64,000 nucleotides of DNA from Tepidibacillus fermentans (GCF_004342885.1 NZ_SMAB01000008.1:1-64000), one strand, 5' to 3'. Shown: positions 17,723-27,772, counted from the stretch's first letter. Translations and numbers: made by a program. Notes: a model not told the origin generated them from the sequence alone.

Positions 17723-17761
17723 AATTTTATATTTTCAAATTTATCGAAACAATATAAAATT
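17723..17761. promoter_or_regulatory. 11-bp inverted repeat in the gdhA/gltC-like intergenic region
   Basis: AATTTTATATT (17723-17733) and AATATAAAATT (17751-17761) are perfect inverted repeats 17 bases apart, midway between the divergent starts. It is a candidate site for the LysR regulator, whose sites are usually interrupted dyads upstream of its own gene. Confidence 0.5.
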
Positions 17762-17811
17762 TAGATAACATTTATGCCGAATTGAGATGAATGCGGAAGG
17801 TGAGGAAGAAG

Positions 17812-18714
17812 ATGGAGTTAAGACAGATCGAATATTTCATAGAAGTTGCAAAACGGGAACATGTAACAGAAGCTTCTTATCATTTAAACGTTGCTCAATC
17901 AGCTGTTAGCCGTCAAATCGCTAATTTAGAAGAAGAATTAGGGGTTAAGTTATTTATCCGTGAAGGACGGAACGTGAAGCTTACATATATCGGGAAAATA
18001 TTTCTTGAATATATGCAACAAGCGATAAAAGTGATCGAAAAGGGTAAATTAGAAATCGAAGAATTTCTCGATCCGGAGCGAGGAACAATACGTGTGGGTT
18101 TTCCTAGTAGTCTTGCTAACTATATGTTGCCAACGGTCATCTCTGAATTCCGAGAGAGATTTCCACATGTTCAATTTCAACTCCGCCAAGGTTCTTATCG
18201 CAATCTAATCGATTCGGTGATAAAAGGAGAGATTGAATTAGCATTACTAGGACCTGTTCCAAGAAATGAAAAGCAATTAAAAACTCACATCCTTTTTTTA
18301 GAGAGTATGGTTGCACTTCTTCCATCTGGTCATCCTTTGGCGAATAATTCCTCTATCCAGTTAAGTCAGTTACGTCATGATTCGTTTGTATTGTTTCCAG
18401 AGGGATTTATATTACGAAAGATTGTTGTAAATGCTTGTCAACAAATCGGATTTGAACCTAAGGTATCTGTTGAAGGAGATGATACGGATACGATTAAAGG
18501 TTTAGTCGCAGCAGGGCTAGGTGTTACTATTTTGCCAGAGATAACCCTTTATGATAATATTCCTAGAACAACGGTTAAGATCCCTATTAGTGAACCAAAG
18601 GTAACACGTACGGTAGGTATGATTATTTCTAAAGAACGAAAGCTTTCGCCGTCAGAACAACTATTTTATGATTTTTTAAAAAGATATTACGCTGATTTAA
18701 GTAGATTTGAGTAG
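17812..18714 (+). CDS. LysR-family transcriptional regulator, GltC-like
   Basis: This 300-residue protein begins with a LysR winged helix (MELRQIEYFIEVAKREHVTE, then SAVSRQIANLEEELGVKLFIREGRNVKLT) very close to Bacillus GltC. An LysR substrate domain follows (about 90-300). GltC activates glutamate synthase in response to 2-oxoglutarate and glutamate, and itself interacts with glutamate dehydrogenase. Here the gene is divergent from gdhA, so a role in gdhA control is likely but inferred. Start ATG 17812 is chosen for the AAGGTGAGGAAGAAG site; the longer frame from 17791 lacks one. Confidence 0.88.
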   Translation: MELRQIEYFIEVAKREHVTEASYHLNVAQSAVSRQIANLEEELGVKLFIREGRNVKLTYIGKIFLEYMQQAIKVIEKGKLEIEEFLDPERGTIRVGFPSSLANYMLPTVISEFRERFPHVQFQLRQGSYRNLIDSVIKGEIELALLGPVPRNEKQLKTHILFLESMVALLPSGHPLANNSSIQLSQLRHDSFVLFPEGFILRKIVVNACQQIGFEPKVSVEGDDTDTIKGLVAAGLGVTILPEITLYDNIPRTTVKIPISEPKVTRTVGMIISKERKLSPSEQLFYDFLKRYYADLSRFE

Positions 18715-18803
18715 TAGAATATGACTTGAATAAAATTGACAATCAGTTTGGATTCGATTAATATTTTAACGAAGTATATTTTGGTTTTTTGGGGTGAGAT
18801 GAA

Positions 18804-19481
18804 ATGATTTTGTCTGGACGCCGCAAGCAATTTCTGCAAAAAATAATCGATCTGTACAAAAAAACAAATGTACCAGTTCATTATGAGACATTAGCAAAAG
18901 TGATAGGCGTCAGTAAATGGACAGCATACGATATGATGATGGAACTCGAAAAAAATGGCTATCTCATCCGTGGTTACTCAGTGAATCCTGGTGAAAAAGG
19001 GCGATCCCAAGTTGTTTTTCAACCATCAACAAAGGCTACAAACCTATTTGATTTTAAGCATTCTGATAACATATCTCAAGAGGAATGGAATAAAATAAAA
19101 AAGAACATTTATGAATTTTTGAATAATAAACACCATTATAGTTTTCGGACTACGATTGAAAAGATGTTAGAAGAAATTTCAAAAGTTCAGGTTCAAATAT
19201 CATTTAGTGCATATATTATTGGACTTTTTCTTGTTTATCTTAAAAATATTGGAGGAGAAATCGAGTCATTAATCAAACGCATGGTTCATAATGCTCCAAC
19301 AAATGAAATGGGAGTCACTATGTTTGTAGGGACGGTGGTTGGTACAATCATCCAAACAATGAATCATGAAATAGGCATTGAAACCACTGATTTGGTCGTA
19401 AAGTTTCTAAAAACGATCAATGACCTTTCTGAGGATGAGAGGAGAATGCTCTCTCATTTTCTAAATGAAGCTCTTGCTTAA
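18804..19481 (+). CDS. Winged-helix transcriptional regulator of the MMPL operon
   Basis: This 225-residue protein has an N-terminal helix-turn-helix (about 1-60: YETLAKVIGVSKWTAYDMM, then LEKNGYLIRGY) and GEKGRSQVVFQP, a wing-like loop. The all-helical C-terminal part has no match I recognise. It starts at an ATG after GGGGTGAGATG. It precedes the MMPL transporter gene by about 150 bases on the same strand, so it is probably its local regulator. A TetR-like ligand domain is possible, but the DNA-binding part is not of the TetR type. Confidence 0.65.
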   Translation: MILSGRRKQFLQKIIDLYKKTNVPVHYETLAKVIGVSKWTAYDMMMELEKNGYLIRGYSVNPGEKGRSQVVFQPSTKATNLFDFKHSDNISQEEWNKIKKNIYEFLNNKHHYSFRTTIEKMLEEISKVQVQISFSAYIIGLFLVYLKNIGGEIESLIKRMVHNAPTNEMGVTMFVGTVVGTIIQTMNHEIGIETTDLVVKFLKTINDLSEDERRMLSHFLNEALA

Positions 19482-19633
19482 TGGTCAAGGTATATTACTT
19501 GACCATTTGTTAGATTATTTTTTGGGTCTTTTGTGTTATTTTTGTTTTTATTGAAAGATCAATCAGAGGAGGTGGTATACGTTTAGTGGTTTGAAAAAGC
19601 TAAAAATTTTATTTCTTTGGGTAGGTGATTTCT

Positions 19634-21742
19634 ATGCTTGAAGCTTTTGGAAAATTCGTAGTGAAAAGTAAACTATTTATTATTCTCTTTTCTATCATCC
19701 TTGTATTTCCTGCCTTGATTGGAATGATGAGAACACCAATCAATTATGATATTTTTGCTTATCTTCCAGAAAACCTTCCTTCTGTACAAGGCCAAAACAT
19801 TATGAATAAAACGTTTGGATATGGCGGTACAGGTATATTGATGGTGAAAAATAAAACAGATGTAGAAGTGGAAAATTTAAAAGAAAAAATAGAAAAAGTA
19901 GATGGCGTGGAAACGGTCAACTGGATTACCGATTTGGCTGATCTTACTTTACCTCGTGAATTTTTACCAGAAGATTTGGTTAATCAATTTTACGCTAATG
20001 ATAGCACAATGATGCAGATTCAATTTCAAGAAGAAGCTGCGTCGGAAAAAACCTATCATTCTGTACAAGAAATTAAAAAAATTCTAGGGCCAAATGTATA
20101 CTTTGCGGGTACTCCACCTATGCTAACCGAACTACGCCAACTGCTTGAAAGTGAAATGTTTGTTTATTCGGCATCAGGAATTGGATTTATTTTGGTGCTT
20201 TTGGGATTGACCTTGCCGTCGTTTATCATCCCTATTCTTTTCTCAATTGGGGTTTCCATCATCTACAACTTAGGCTTCCCATATTATATTGGTAGTTCAA
20301 TGTCATATATCACTGCGGCGATTGCTGGAGCCTTGCAACTAGGGGTGACAATGGATTTTTCCATTTTTCTCGTTCATCGATATGAAGAAGAACGCAAGAA
20401 TAAAGAAAAGAATGAAGCGATGATCGTTGCGATTAAACGTACAGCATTGGCTATTTTGGCGAGTTCGGCAACAGCAGTAGCTGGTTTCCTTGCCATGGTT
20501 CCAATGGCATTAGGGATTGGTCAAGATTTAGGGATTACAATGGCAAGAGGTGTAATATTTAGCGTTTTATTGATTTTGACATTATTGCCGTCATTAATCT
20601 TAGTATTTGATAAGTGGATTCAAAAAGTGCAACATCCTGTGTTTATCCCTAGTTTTCAACGATTGGCCCAAGTGGTGACTCGTAAATATAAAGTGATATT
20701 TGTCGTCTTTTTGCTATTGTTTATTCCAGCAGTCATTGGGTTGAAAAACGTCAATGTTATTTATGATATCGATCAACTTATGCCAAAGAGTTTAGATTCA
20801 ATTAAGAATCTGGATGTTATTAAAAAAGATTTCCCATCTACTGATTCGGCTTTCTTGGTTATGGATCAGACTCTTTCTGATCAAGATCGGATCACTATAA
20901 AAAAACAAGTTGAGAATATGGATGGGATCAAGAAGGTAATTAGCTATGATACGTTTGCAGATCCAACGATTCCTACAGAATTTATTCCTGAAAATTTAAA
21001 AACGATGTTTATGAGGGACAATTACATTTATATGTTGGTACAAATGGAGTATGGATCGTATGACGAACGAACCACTCAGGCGATTCAACAGATCAATAAC
21101 ATGATTAAACCCTATGAAGGTCATATCTATCTCACAGGTCAATCGGTGTTACAAAACGATCTAACAAAAACTGTACAAGATGACATTAAAAAAGTAGATT
21201 TGATTTCTATAGTGGCCGTATTATTAATCATTGCTTTAGCCCTTCGCTCGATTGCATTGCCGGTGATATTGGTGGGTGGAATTGAGTTAGCCATCTATTT
21301 TAACCAAGGACTTGATTTTTACCTTGGACGCTCGATGCCGTTTATCGGTTCATTCGCCATCGGTGCGATTCAACTTGGAAGTACGATCAACTATGCCATT
21401 TTGCTAGTGACCCGTTATAAAGAGGAATTAGAAAATTTATCAAAGGTAGAAGCGATGTATCGGGCTTTAAAAGCGAGTGGAAAAGCAATCTTAAGTAGCG
21501 CTCTTGCTTTATTTGCTGCAGTGATTGGAATTTATATATTCTCTGACATTAGTTTACTGAGGGACTTAACATTTATGATTGCTCGTGGTGCGATTATTTC
21601 TTTAGCTGTCATTCTTATCTTGTTACCAGCCGTATTGCTTACATTAGAAACATTTACATCAAAACTAACGCTTGGCTGGCCAAAAAAAACAATTAAAAAG
21701 CAACAAAAGAGGACAATAGAATCTATTGATTTAGCAAAATAA
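19634..21742 (+). CDS. MMPL/RND-family transporter
   Basis: This 702-residue membrane protein is built as two repeats. Each has one N-terminal helix, an extracytoplasmic loop (about 45-180 and 385-515) and five helices. Conserved RND features include GALQLGVTMDFSIFLVHRYE and its second-half counterpart GAIQLGSTINYAILLVTRYK, where the TMDFS Asp is a likely proton-relay residue; the second half has Asn. Members export lipids, surfactants or drugs. I chose the ATG at 19634 with AGGTGA upstream; a GTG lies 9 bases earlier. It forms an operon with the next, secreted protein, and a regulator lies just upstream. Confidence 0.9.
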   Translation: MLEAFGKFVVKSKLFIILFSIILVFPALIGMMRTPINYDIFAYLPENLPSVQGQNIMNKTFGYGGTGILMVKNKTDVEVENLKEKIEKVDGVETVNWITDLADLTLPREFLPEDLVNQFYANDSTMMQIQFQEEAASEKTYHSVQEIKKILGPNVYFAGTPPMLTELRQLLESEMFVYSASGIGFILVLLGLTLPSFIIPILFSIGVSIIYNLGFPYYIGSSMSYITAAIAGALQLGVTMDFSIFLVHRYEEERKNKEKNEAMIVAIKRTALAILASSATAVAGFLAMVPMALGIGQDLGITMARGVIFSVLLILTLLPSLILVFDKWIQKVQHPVFIPSFQRLAQVVTRKYKVIFVVFLLLFIPAVIGLKNVNVIYDIDQLMPKSLDSIKNLDVIKKDFPSTDSAFLVMDQTLSDQDRITIKKQVENMDGIKKVISYDTFADPTIPTEFIPENLKTMFMRDNYIYMLVQMEYGSYDERTTQAIQQINNMIKPYEGHIYLTGQSVLQNDLTKTVQDDIKKVDLISIVAVLLIIALALRSIALPVILVGGIELAIYFNQGLDFYLGRSMPFIGSFAIGAIQLGSTINYAILLVTRYKEELENLSKVEAMYRALKASGKAILSSALALFAAVIGIYIFSDISLLRDLTFMIARGAIISLAVILILLPAVLLTLETFTSKLTLGWPKKTIKKQQKRTIESIDLAK

Positions 21743-21794
21743 TGATTTGAATCGGCAACGGTTTTTGTGAAATCAACATATATGGAGAGGAGAA

Positions 21795-23315
21795 ATGAAC
21801 ATGAAAGTGATAAAAAAAGCAATCCCTGTATTAACGGCTTCTATCATTTTCTTAACGCCCGTAACTGGAACTTTTGCTGCATCTTCTACAGATGTGACCG
21901 ATCGAGAAACCGTTTATAGTTTGCTTAATCCTGATGGTACAGTGAAGAAATCGATTGTTGTCGATTGGTTGCAAATAAGGGGAAATGGAAATGTAACCGT
22001 GAAGGATATTGGACAGTTAAAAAATCTCAAAAATGTGAGTGGTACAGAGAAACCTACGGTAAAGGATGGACAAATTATCTGGAATACTCAAGTTAATGGC
22101 GAAAAGTCTATTTATTATTCTGGTGAAACCAACCAACAACTCCCGGTTGATGTATCCATTAGCTATTATCTAGATGGGCAAAAAATGGATGCTGCCTCCA
22201 TCGCGGGGAAAAACGGTACGGTTAAAATTGAAGTAAAGTTAAAAAATCATCTTAATCAAAATAAAACGATAACTTATCAAGGATACAATGGAGCAAAGCA
22301 AAGCATAAAGACAGATCTAGTGACACCAATGTTGTCCCTTGTATCGATTAATATTCCAAGTGATCATTTTACAGATATGAAACTTGGGGATGCCATCACA
22401 GTGATGACAGGAAAACAGATAAATGCGACCTGGATGGTTGTACCTAATCCTGAAGAAACGATAACCTTTGAAATGAAGGGGACAGATATTGAACTTGAAC
22501 CTATAACGATTACTATTATTCCAAAACTCCCTTCAGTACCAGAAGTGCCAGTAAAAGGACAATTGGAACAATTAACTAGTGGTGTTCAACAAATTTCTAC
22601 CGCGTTAGAGCAATTTGGCAATGGGGCGACTCAATTAGCAAATGGTCATCGTCAGTTAAAGAATGGTTTAAATGGACTATCACAAGGGATTAATCAGCTG
22701 ATTCAAGTAAATCAGGCGCAAACTGCCCTTTTGAAGCAGTCGCTCGATACGAATCAGCAAATTCTTGCTATAGCACAACAATTAGCTGCACAAAAACCAG
22801 AAGATCAAAGTTTACAGATGCTTCTTCAAGCGGTTCAAGGAGAGCAACAAATGTTAACGGTACTAGCTAATGGAGGAATGTTGCAAGGACAACCATTTCC
22901 TGGTTTAAATACGATGAATGAAGGATTAAATCAATCGAAAAATGGAGTGGATCAGTTAGCGACTGGTGCAGATCAATTGGAGAAAGGGATTCTTGATTTT
23001 GGAACTGGAATCACGAAATTGTCGGGTGGAGTCGCTGAAATGAAGAGTGGATTGATCACTGGATTGGATAAACTATATGAAGGAGAAGCAATTTTGGATC
23101 AATCCAAAGCAGCTGCTGAACAATATAATACATTTCTTGGTAAACCAGAGGGAGCAAATGGTGAAGTACGTTTCATCTTAAAAACAGATGCGATAAAGAA
23201 AGAACAAGCAAAAGGATTACCAGAGCAAAAAAAAATTGGAACAACGGAGAATAAGAAAGTGGAAAGTACCTCATTCTTAGGTAAAATCATTAAATTTTTT
23301 ACAAATTTATTTTAA
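21795..23315 (+). CDS. Secreted LxxG-repeat (YhgE/Pip-like) partner of the MMPL transporter
   Basis: This 506-residue protein has a signal peptide (about 1-29, ending TGTFAASS) and a beta-rich N-terminal domain (about 35-245). A long helical region follows with repeating xxxLxxG heptads (LTSGVQQ, FGNGATQLANGHRQLKNGLN, GVDQLATGADQLEKGILDFG, LSGGVAEMKSG), like the extracellular coiled coil of YhgE/Pip proteins. The C-terminus ends in a charged linker and a hydrophobic IIKFFTNLF stretch. It lies 52 bases after the MMPL gene. The pair recalls split versions of YhgE-type exporters, with the periplasm-like stalk encoded separately. The ATG at 21801 is an equally good start. Confidence 0.75.
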   Translation: MNMKVIKKAIPVLTASIIFLTPVTGTFAASSTDVTDRETVYSLLNPDGTVKKSIVVDWLQIRGNGNVTVKDIGQLKNLKNVSGTEKPTVKDGQIIWNTQVNGEKSIYYSGETNQQLPVDVSISYYLDGQKMDAASIAGKNGTVKIEVKLKNHLNQNKTITYQGYNGAKQSIKTDLVTPMLSLVSINIPSDHFTDMKLGDAITVMTGKQINATWMVVPNPEETITFEMKGTDIELEPITITIIPKLPSVPEVPVKGQLEQLTSGVQQISTALEQFGNGATQLANGHRQLKNGLNGLSQGINQLIQVNQAQTALLKQSLDTNQQILAIAQQLAAQKPEDQSLQMLLQAVQGEQQMLTVLANGGMLQGQPFPGLNTMNEGLNQSKNGVDQLATGADQLEKGILDFGTGITKLSGGVAEMKSGLITGLDKLYEGEAILDQSKAAAEQYNTFLGKPEGANGEVRFILKTDAIKKEQAKGLPEQKKIGTTENKKVESTSFLGKIIKFFTNLF

Positions 23316-23374
23316 GCATTTTGCATAATTATAAAAGATCTACAAATTTTTAGTAACGAAAGGAAAGAATCAGC

Positions 23375-24148
23375 ATGAAAGTGGGAATCGCATTAGGGGG
23401 TGGAGCGGTACGCGGCTTATCTCATATAGGCGTGTTAAAAGTGTTTAAACAGTATCAAATTCCCCTTGATTTTATTGTTGGTACCAGTATGGGTGGTGCC
23501 ATAGGTGGATTGGTTGCCGCGGGAATCGATATTGAAGAAATTGAGGAATTTGTTCTTTCAACTCCATCCTATCGGTTAATCGATATTGGCATTTTAAAGC
23601 GTGGAATTTTTGCCGGAAACAAAATTTACTCAACACTCATTCAATTATTGGAACAAAAAGGACTTGGAGATCTTAAAATCGAAGACCTGAAGATTCCCTT
23701 TCGTGCTGTATCTGTGGATTTGATTAAAGGAAATATTTTTATTTTTGAAAAAGATAGTCTTGTTTTAGCAATACGGGCGACTACATCAGTGCCAGGCATT
23801 TTTGCCCCTGTTCATTATAAAGATATGGTGTTGGTAGACGGGGGAGTTTTGAATAACCTCCCAGCAGATTTATTGCGTGCAGCTGGTGTAGACATAGTTG
23901 TCGCCGTTGATGTTGAAAAAGAACATGAAGAACAAGAACCTCGTAATCTTTTGGAAGTCATTTATCGGTCATATACGATCATGACAACAGAACAACGACG
24001 AACAAATCTTAAATATGCGGATGTAGTGATTCGACCAGAAGTTGGACATATTTTAGCGTTTGACATTGGAAAAATTCGTGAATGTATAGAAGCAGGAGAA
24101 CGAGCAGCTCAAAATAAAATTCATGAAGTGATCTCATTGTTAAAATAA
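23375..24148 (+). CDS. Patatin-like phospholipase, RssA/YlbK type
   Basis: This 257-residue cytoplasmic protein has all patatin features: the oxyanion GGGAVRG (8-14), nucleophile elbow GTSMGG (Ser38), and DGGVLNN containing the catalytic Asp. It matches the compact bacterial RssA/YlbK group of serine hydrolases, believed to cleave phospholipid or lysophospholipid. The ATG has an AAAGGAAAG site. It follows the MMPL export genes by 60 bases on the same strand, which might mean a shared lipid-related role; that is inference. Confidence 0.9.
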   Translation: MKVGIALGGGAVRGLSHIGVLKVFKQYQIPLDFIVGTSMGGAIGGLVAAGIDIEEIEEFVLSTPSYRLIDIGILKRGIFAGNKIYSTLIQLLEQKGLGDLKIEDLKIPFRAVSVDLIKGNIFIFEKDSLVLAIRATTSVPGIFAPVHYKDMVLVDGGVLNNLPADLLRAAGVDIVVAVDVEKEHEEQEPRNLLEVIYRSYTIMTTEQRRTNLKYADVVIRPEVGHILAFDIGKIRECIEAGERAAQNKIHEVISLLK

Positions 24149-24163
24149 ATCTTAACTTGACTA

Positions 24164-25042
24164 TTATACTTCAAAAGGAATGGGTTCGATTCCAAAATCC
24201 TTGTAATACGTCTCCGCTGTACTTGTAATATTCCCTTCTAGTAACATCGTAAGTTGATCATTGGTAATCGGAAATTGTGGTATCTTTTCCATGATTGGAA
24301 CAATATATTTCATTAGCGTAATAGGAACATGAATTTTTCTAAGTCTTTTATCTAGTGAATCCGCAATCAAGCTTAGGATTTTCAAATAAGAGATTTGCTC
24401 TGGTCCTCCAAGCTCATAGGTTTTGCCTATTGTTTGCTTTAGTTCTACCCCCTTTGCAAATCCGTCAGCTACATTCTTGATTGATACTGGTTGAAGTAAA
24501 GAAGAACCATCCCCGATGACAGGTACAATTGGGGCATTTTTGACTAAATCACGTAATTGGTTAACAAAGTTTGGACCTGGTCCACCCTCACCGAAAATCA
24601 CCGATGGTCGAAAAATCGTATATGATAGTCCTGATTCTCTCACGATTTGTTCAGCTTCCCACTTTGATTGATGGTAGGCTGTATGTGAGTTTTGCTTAGC
24701 ACCTAGTGCACTCATGTGCAAGAAACGATTGATTCCAGCTTTTTTGGCCTCAGTAACAATATTTCTTGTTCCCTCTACATGTATCCTATTCATCGTGATC
24801 CCTTTTTTAGAGACCTCACGAATAATTCCAACTAAATGAATGACAACATCGTAACCATCCATTACACCTGAAAGAGATTGAGGATCAGTAATATCACCAT
24901 AGACATAAGTGACTCGTGGTTCATATAGTAGCTGCCCTTCGACTGAACGGATTAAAGCAACAACTTCATGTCCATGTTCAAGAACTGATTGCATGACTTT
25001 ATAGCCGACATAACCAGAAGAACCTGTAATAAACACTTTCAT
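24164..25042 (-). CDS. NAD(P)-dependent epimerase/NmrA-type (complex I NDUFA9-like) protein
   Basis: This 292-residue short-chain-dehydrogenase-fold protein begins MKVFITGSSGYVGYKVM, a GxxGxxG nucleotide-binding loop, followed by VTYVYGDITD and HLVGIIREVSKKG. Its length and the FRPSVIFGEGGPGPNFV stretch fit the NDUFA9-like atypical SDR group seen in many bacteria; no substrate is known. The active-site tyrosine of classical epimerases seems changed (TAYHQSKWEAE keeps Y-x3-K). Start ATG 25042 follows GGAGGACTT. It converges with the patatin gene with only 15 bases between. Confidence 0.8.
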   Translation of the reverse strand: MKVFITGSSGYVGYKVMQSVLEHGHEVVALIRSVEGQLLYEPRVTYVYGDITDPQSLSGVMDGYDVVIHLVGIIREVSKKGITMNRIHVEGTRNIVTEAKKAGINRFLHMSALGAKQNSHTAYHQSKWEAEQIVRESGLSYTIFRPSVIFGEGGPGPNFVNQLRDLVKNAPIVPVIGDGSSLLQPVSIKNVADGFAKGVELKQTIGKTYELGGPEQISYLKILSLIADSLDKRLRKIHVPITLMKYIVPIMEKIPQFPITNDQLTMLLEGNITSTAETYYKDFGIEPIPFEV

Positions 25043-25411
25043 AATAAGTCCTCCAGAATCCAATTCATACTTTTAAACAAATCGTACTATATTTCTGAAT
25101 ATTTTGCCAACAGTTTGTATTACCTCAACATTTTTTACATTGGGCCATCTTCATTTAAAATATCCTTGATTTTAATCTAATAATTCGAAATAATAGCAAT
25201 ATTCAAAAACGATGTGTCAGATTATAAGGATATGATCTTTCATAAATATTTTCATCATATTGATTTGATGTTAGTATAGTTTCATGGGCATAGATAAGTT
25301 AAGTCCTTTACAATAAAAGTGAAAGGACGTGTCCATTATGATTTAATTAAGGGCAATGCTAGTGAAGAATTATAATAATAATAATAGATTTATCCATCTA
25401 GGAGGTATAGC
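25043..25411. other. Intergenic stretch
   Basis: This AT-rich region separates divergent genes. GTCCTTT (25303-25309) and AAAGGAC (25322-25328) can form a small hairpin, and AGGAGG sits before the phosphatase start. I see no gene. Confidence 0.4.
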
Positions 25412-25882
25412 ATGATTAAAGTATTATTTGTTTGTTTAGGGAATATCTGCCGCTCACCTATGGCGGAAGCTGTTTTTCGCGATATGGTTAAGAAAGAAGG
25501 TTTAGGAGACAAAATCACCGTTGATTCAGCAGGTATCGGTCATTGGCATGAGGGCGAACAACCTCACCATGGTACAAGAAGCATTCTTGACCAGTATCAA
25601 ATTAGTTACAAAGGAATTTTTGCAAGGCAAATTCGTCCAAGCGACTTAAAAGAGTTTGATTATATTATTGCAATGGATGAGGGGAATTTGGATTCATTAC
25701 GGCAATTGGCAGGTGGAAAAGAAACAGGGTATATTGCAAGATTACTTGACTTCGTTCCTCATTTAAATGAAAAAGATATTGAAGATCCTTACTATACTGG
25801 CCGGTTTGACTATGTGTATCAGTTGGTGACAAAAGGGTGTAAACATTTGCTGGATTTTATCAGGGAACGCCAAGAAATATAA
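25412..25882 (+). CDS. Low-molecular-weight protein-tyrosine phosphatase
   Basis: This 156-residue protein has the family's N-terminal active-site loop VCLGNICRSPMAEA, with Cys8-x5-Arg14-Ser. The general-acid Asp lies in DIEDPYYTG near the C-terminus. It removes phosphate from tyrosine or arginine in proteins or from small substrates; YwlE and YfkJ are Bacillus relatives. The GGAGG site and ATG are clear. It is followed about 110 bases later by a histidine kinase on the same strand, without obvious coupling. Confidence 0.93.
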   Translation: MIKVLFVCLGNICRSPMAEAVFRDMVKKEGLGDKITVDSAGIGHWHEGEQPHHGTRSILDQYQISYKGIFARQIRPSDLKEFDYIIAMDEGNLDSLRQLAGGKETGYIARLLDFVPHLNEKDIEDPYYTGRFDYVYQLVTKGCKHLLDFIRERQEI

Positions 25883-25993
25883 CCTTTTTTAAAAAAAGCA
25901 GGAAAATGTAGAACTATGTCGAATTTATGTTTAATTAGAATAAAGATAGATACAGATACAGATATACTACTTATTATGGAAGGATTATATTGA

Positions 25994-27772
25994 ATGGCGA
26001 AGACATTATATTCTCGTTTATTGCTTTTTGCTCTGTTTATTAGTATGGTCCCGATGATCTTTGTCGGATATATCTCCTACCAAGCGCATAAAGAATCATT
26101 AACAAAAGAAATGGATCAGAATTTATTTCTATTATCTAATAATCTAGCTGTTGAAATTGAGAATTTTATCTCAGAACGATTAATGGATGTAAACCTATTA
26201 CAAGAAAATGAGTTATTAAAAAAAAACAATGCTTCTATAGAGGATATTAAGAGAGAATTAAAGAAATTCGTTCAGATTCATACCATTTATGAGGGTGCAA
26301 TCTTAACCGATGATCAAGGGATCGTTATTTATGATACCAATGAAGGAGTCATCGGCAAAGATTTAAGTAAACGAAGTTGGTTTCAACCTGCAATTCATGG
26401 AAATATATATATATCAGATATTTACTTATCTCCTGCTTTAAATAAACCCCTTTTAACATTAGTTGGTCCGATCACCAGTCAAAAGGGAGAGATCATTGGG
26501 GTTGTCTCCCCGGCAATCAATCTTAATCAATTATATAAAACGATGGATCAATTTGCGAATGAAAGCAAAAATGTGAATTTATCTGCTTATGCGTTCTTAA
26601 TTAATAGGAATGGTGACTATATCGCACACCCTAACCGAGCAAAAATTTTAAAAGAAAATTTCTTTAAGAAGAACCATCTTGATCTAAATCAATTAGAGGA
26701 GCTTAGTAAAAACAAACAAATATTCTATTCGACTACGGGAAATACGGTGAATGCTTTTACTCGTATTAAACCGACAAAGGGATTCCAACAGGATTGGTAT
26801 ATTGGTGTTTCTGTAGCCAAAGATGAATTTTATGCTCCATTAAAACAACTATTAATAAAATATCTCATTTTATTTGGTGTCATGTTGACATTGATCATAC
26901 TAGCTGTAATTCCTTTGGCTCGATCAATTGTTTTACCAATTAATCAGTTGGTAGCAGCAACTTCTGATTTTGCGAAAGGGAAAAAGGTGAAACCATTAAA
27001 TCTAGATACATATCAAGAATTAAATCAATTAAACCATACATTTAACCTTATGACAGAACAACTAAAAGAGCGGGAAAAACAACTGATTCGATCGGAAAAG
27101 CTGAAAGCAGCTGGGGAGTTGGCAGCTGGTTTTGTTCATGAAATTCGCAATCCCATTACCACGATTCGAGGTTTTCTCCAAATCATGAAAGAAGAAAAAA
27201 TAATGCAGGATAAACCTTATTTCCCCATTATCTTTCAAGAAATCGATCGCGTAAATCGAATCATTACTGATTTTCTAACCTTTGCAAAACCTAACACTTC
27301 GTTTCATAATGTACCGACCGATCTTAATCAAGTGATTGATGAAGTATTATTACTGTTTGAATCACAAATGCCAATGAAGAATATTCTAATTGATAAAAAT
27401 TTAATGCCCATTCCAAAAACGGTGCTTGATCCAACCTTTATCAAACAGGTCTTTATCAATCTCATCCAAAATGCAATCGATGCAATGCCACATGGGGGCT
27501 CCCTAACTATCTCAACACGATATGAGATGACAAATCAGCAAATTGAGATCATTTTCCAAGACACAGGAATCGGGATGAATAAAACAACCATTGAAAAGTT
27601 AGGTACACCTTTTTTTACAATGAAAGAGAAGGGAACTGGTTTAGGTTTGATGATCAGCTATCGAATCATTCAAGAGTTAAATGGGAAGATCACGGTAGAT
27701 AGTCAACAAGGCTTAGGGACAACATTTACGATTCATCTTCCAATAACCAATCAAAATAGAAAATCAGAATAA
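25994..27772 (+). CDS. Cache-HAMP sensor histidine kinase, sporulation-kinase-like
   Basis: This 592-residue protein has a first helix at about 8-28, an extracellular dCache-type sensor (about 35-275) and a second helix at about 285-310. HAMP follows (about 310-365), then HisKA with the H box GFVHEIRNPITTIRGFLQ, and HATPase with N box NLIQNAIDAMPHGG, G1 DTGIGM and G2 GTGLGL. The H-box wording is typical of the KinA-E and related orphan kinases that feed the Spo0 relay, and no response regulator gene adjoins it. A part in sporulation entry is plausible, not shown. ATG 25994 follows GGAAGGA. Confidence 0.9.
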   Translation: MAKTLYSRLLLFALFISMVPMIFVGYISYQAHKESLTKEMDQNLFLLSNNLAVEIENFISERLMDVNLLQENELLKKNNASIEDIKRELKKFVQIHTIYEGAILTDDQGIVIYDTNEGVIGKDLSKRSWFQPAIHGNIYISDIYLSPALNKPLLTLVGPITSQKGEIIGVVSPAINLNQLYKTMDQFANESKNVNLSAYAFLINRNGDYIAHPNRAKILKENFFKKNHLDLNQLEELSKNKQIFYSTTGNTVNAFTRIKPTKGFQQDWYIGVSVAKDEFYAPLKQLLIKYLILFGVMLTLIILAVIPLARSIVLPINQLVAATSDFAKGKKVKPLNLDTYQELNQLNHTFNLMTEQLKEREKQLIRSEKLKAAGELAAGFVHEIRNPITTIRGFLQIMKEEKIMQDKPYFPIIFQEIDRVNRIITDFLTFAKPNTSFHNVPTDLNQVIDEVLLLFESQMPMKNILIDKNLMPIPKTVLDPTFIKQVFINLIQNAIDAMPHGGSLTISTRYEMTNQQIEIIFQDTGIGMNKTTIEKLGTPFFTMKEKGTGLGLMISYRIIQELNGKITVDSQQGLGTTFTIHLPITNQNRKSE

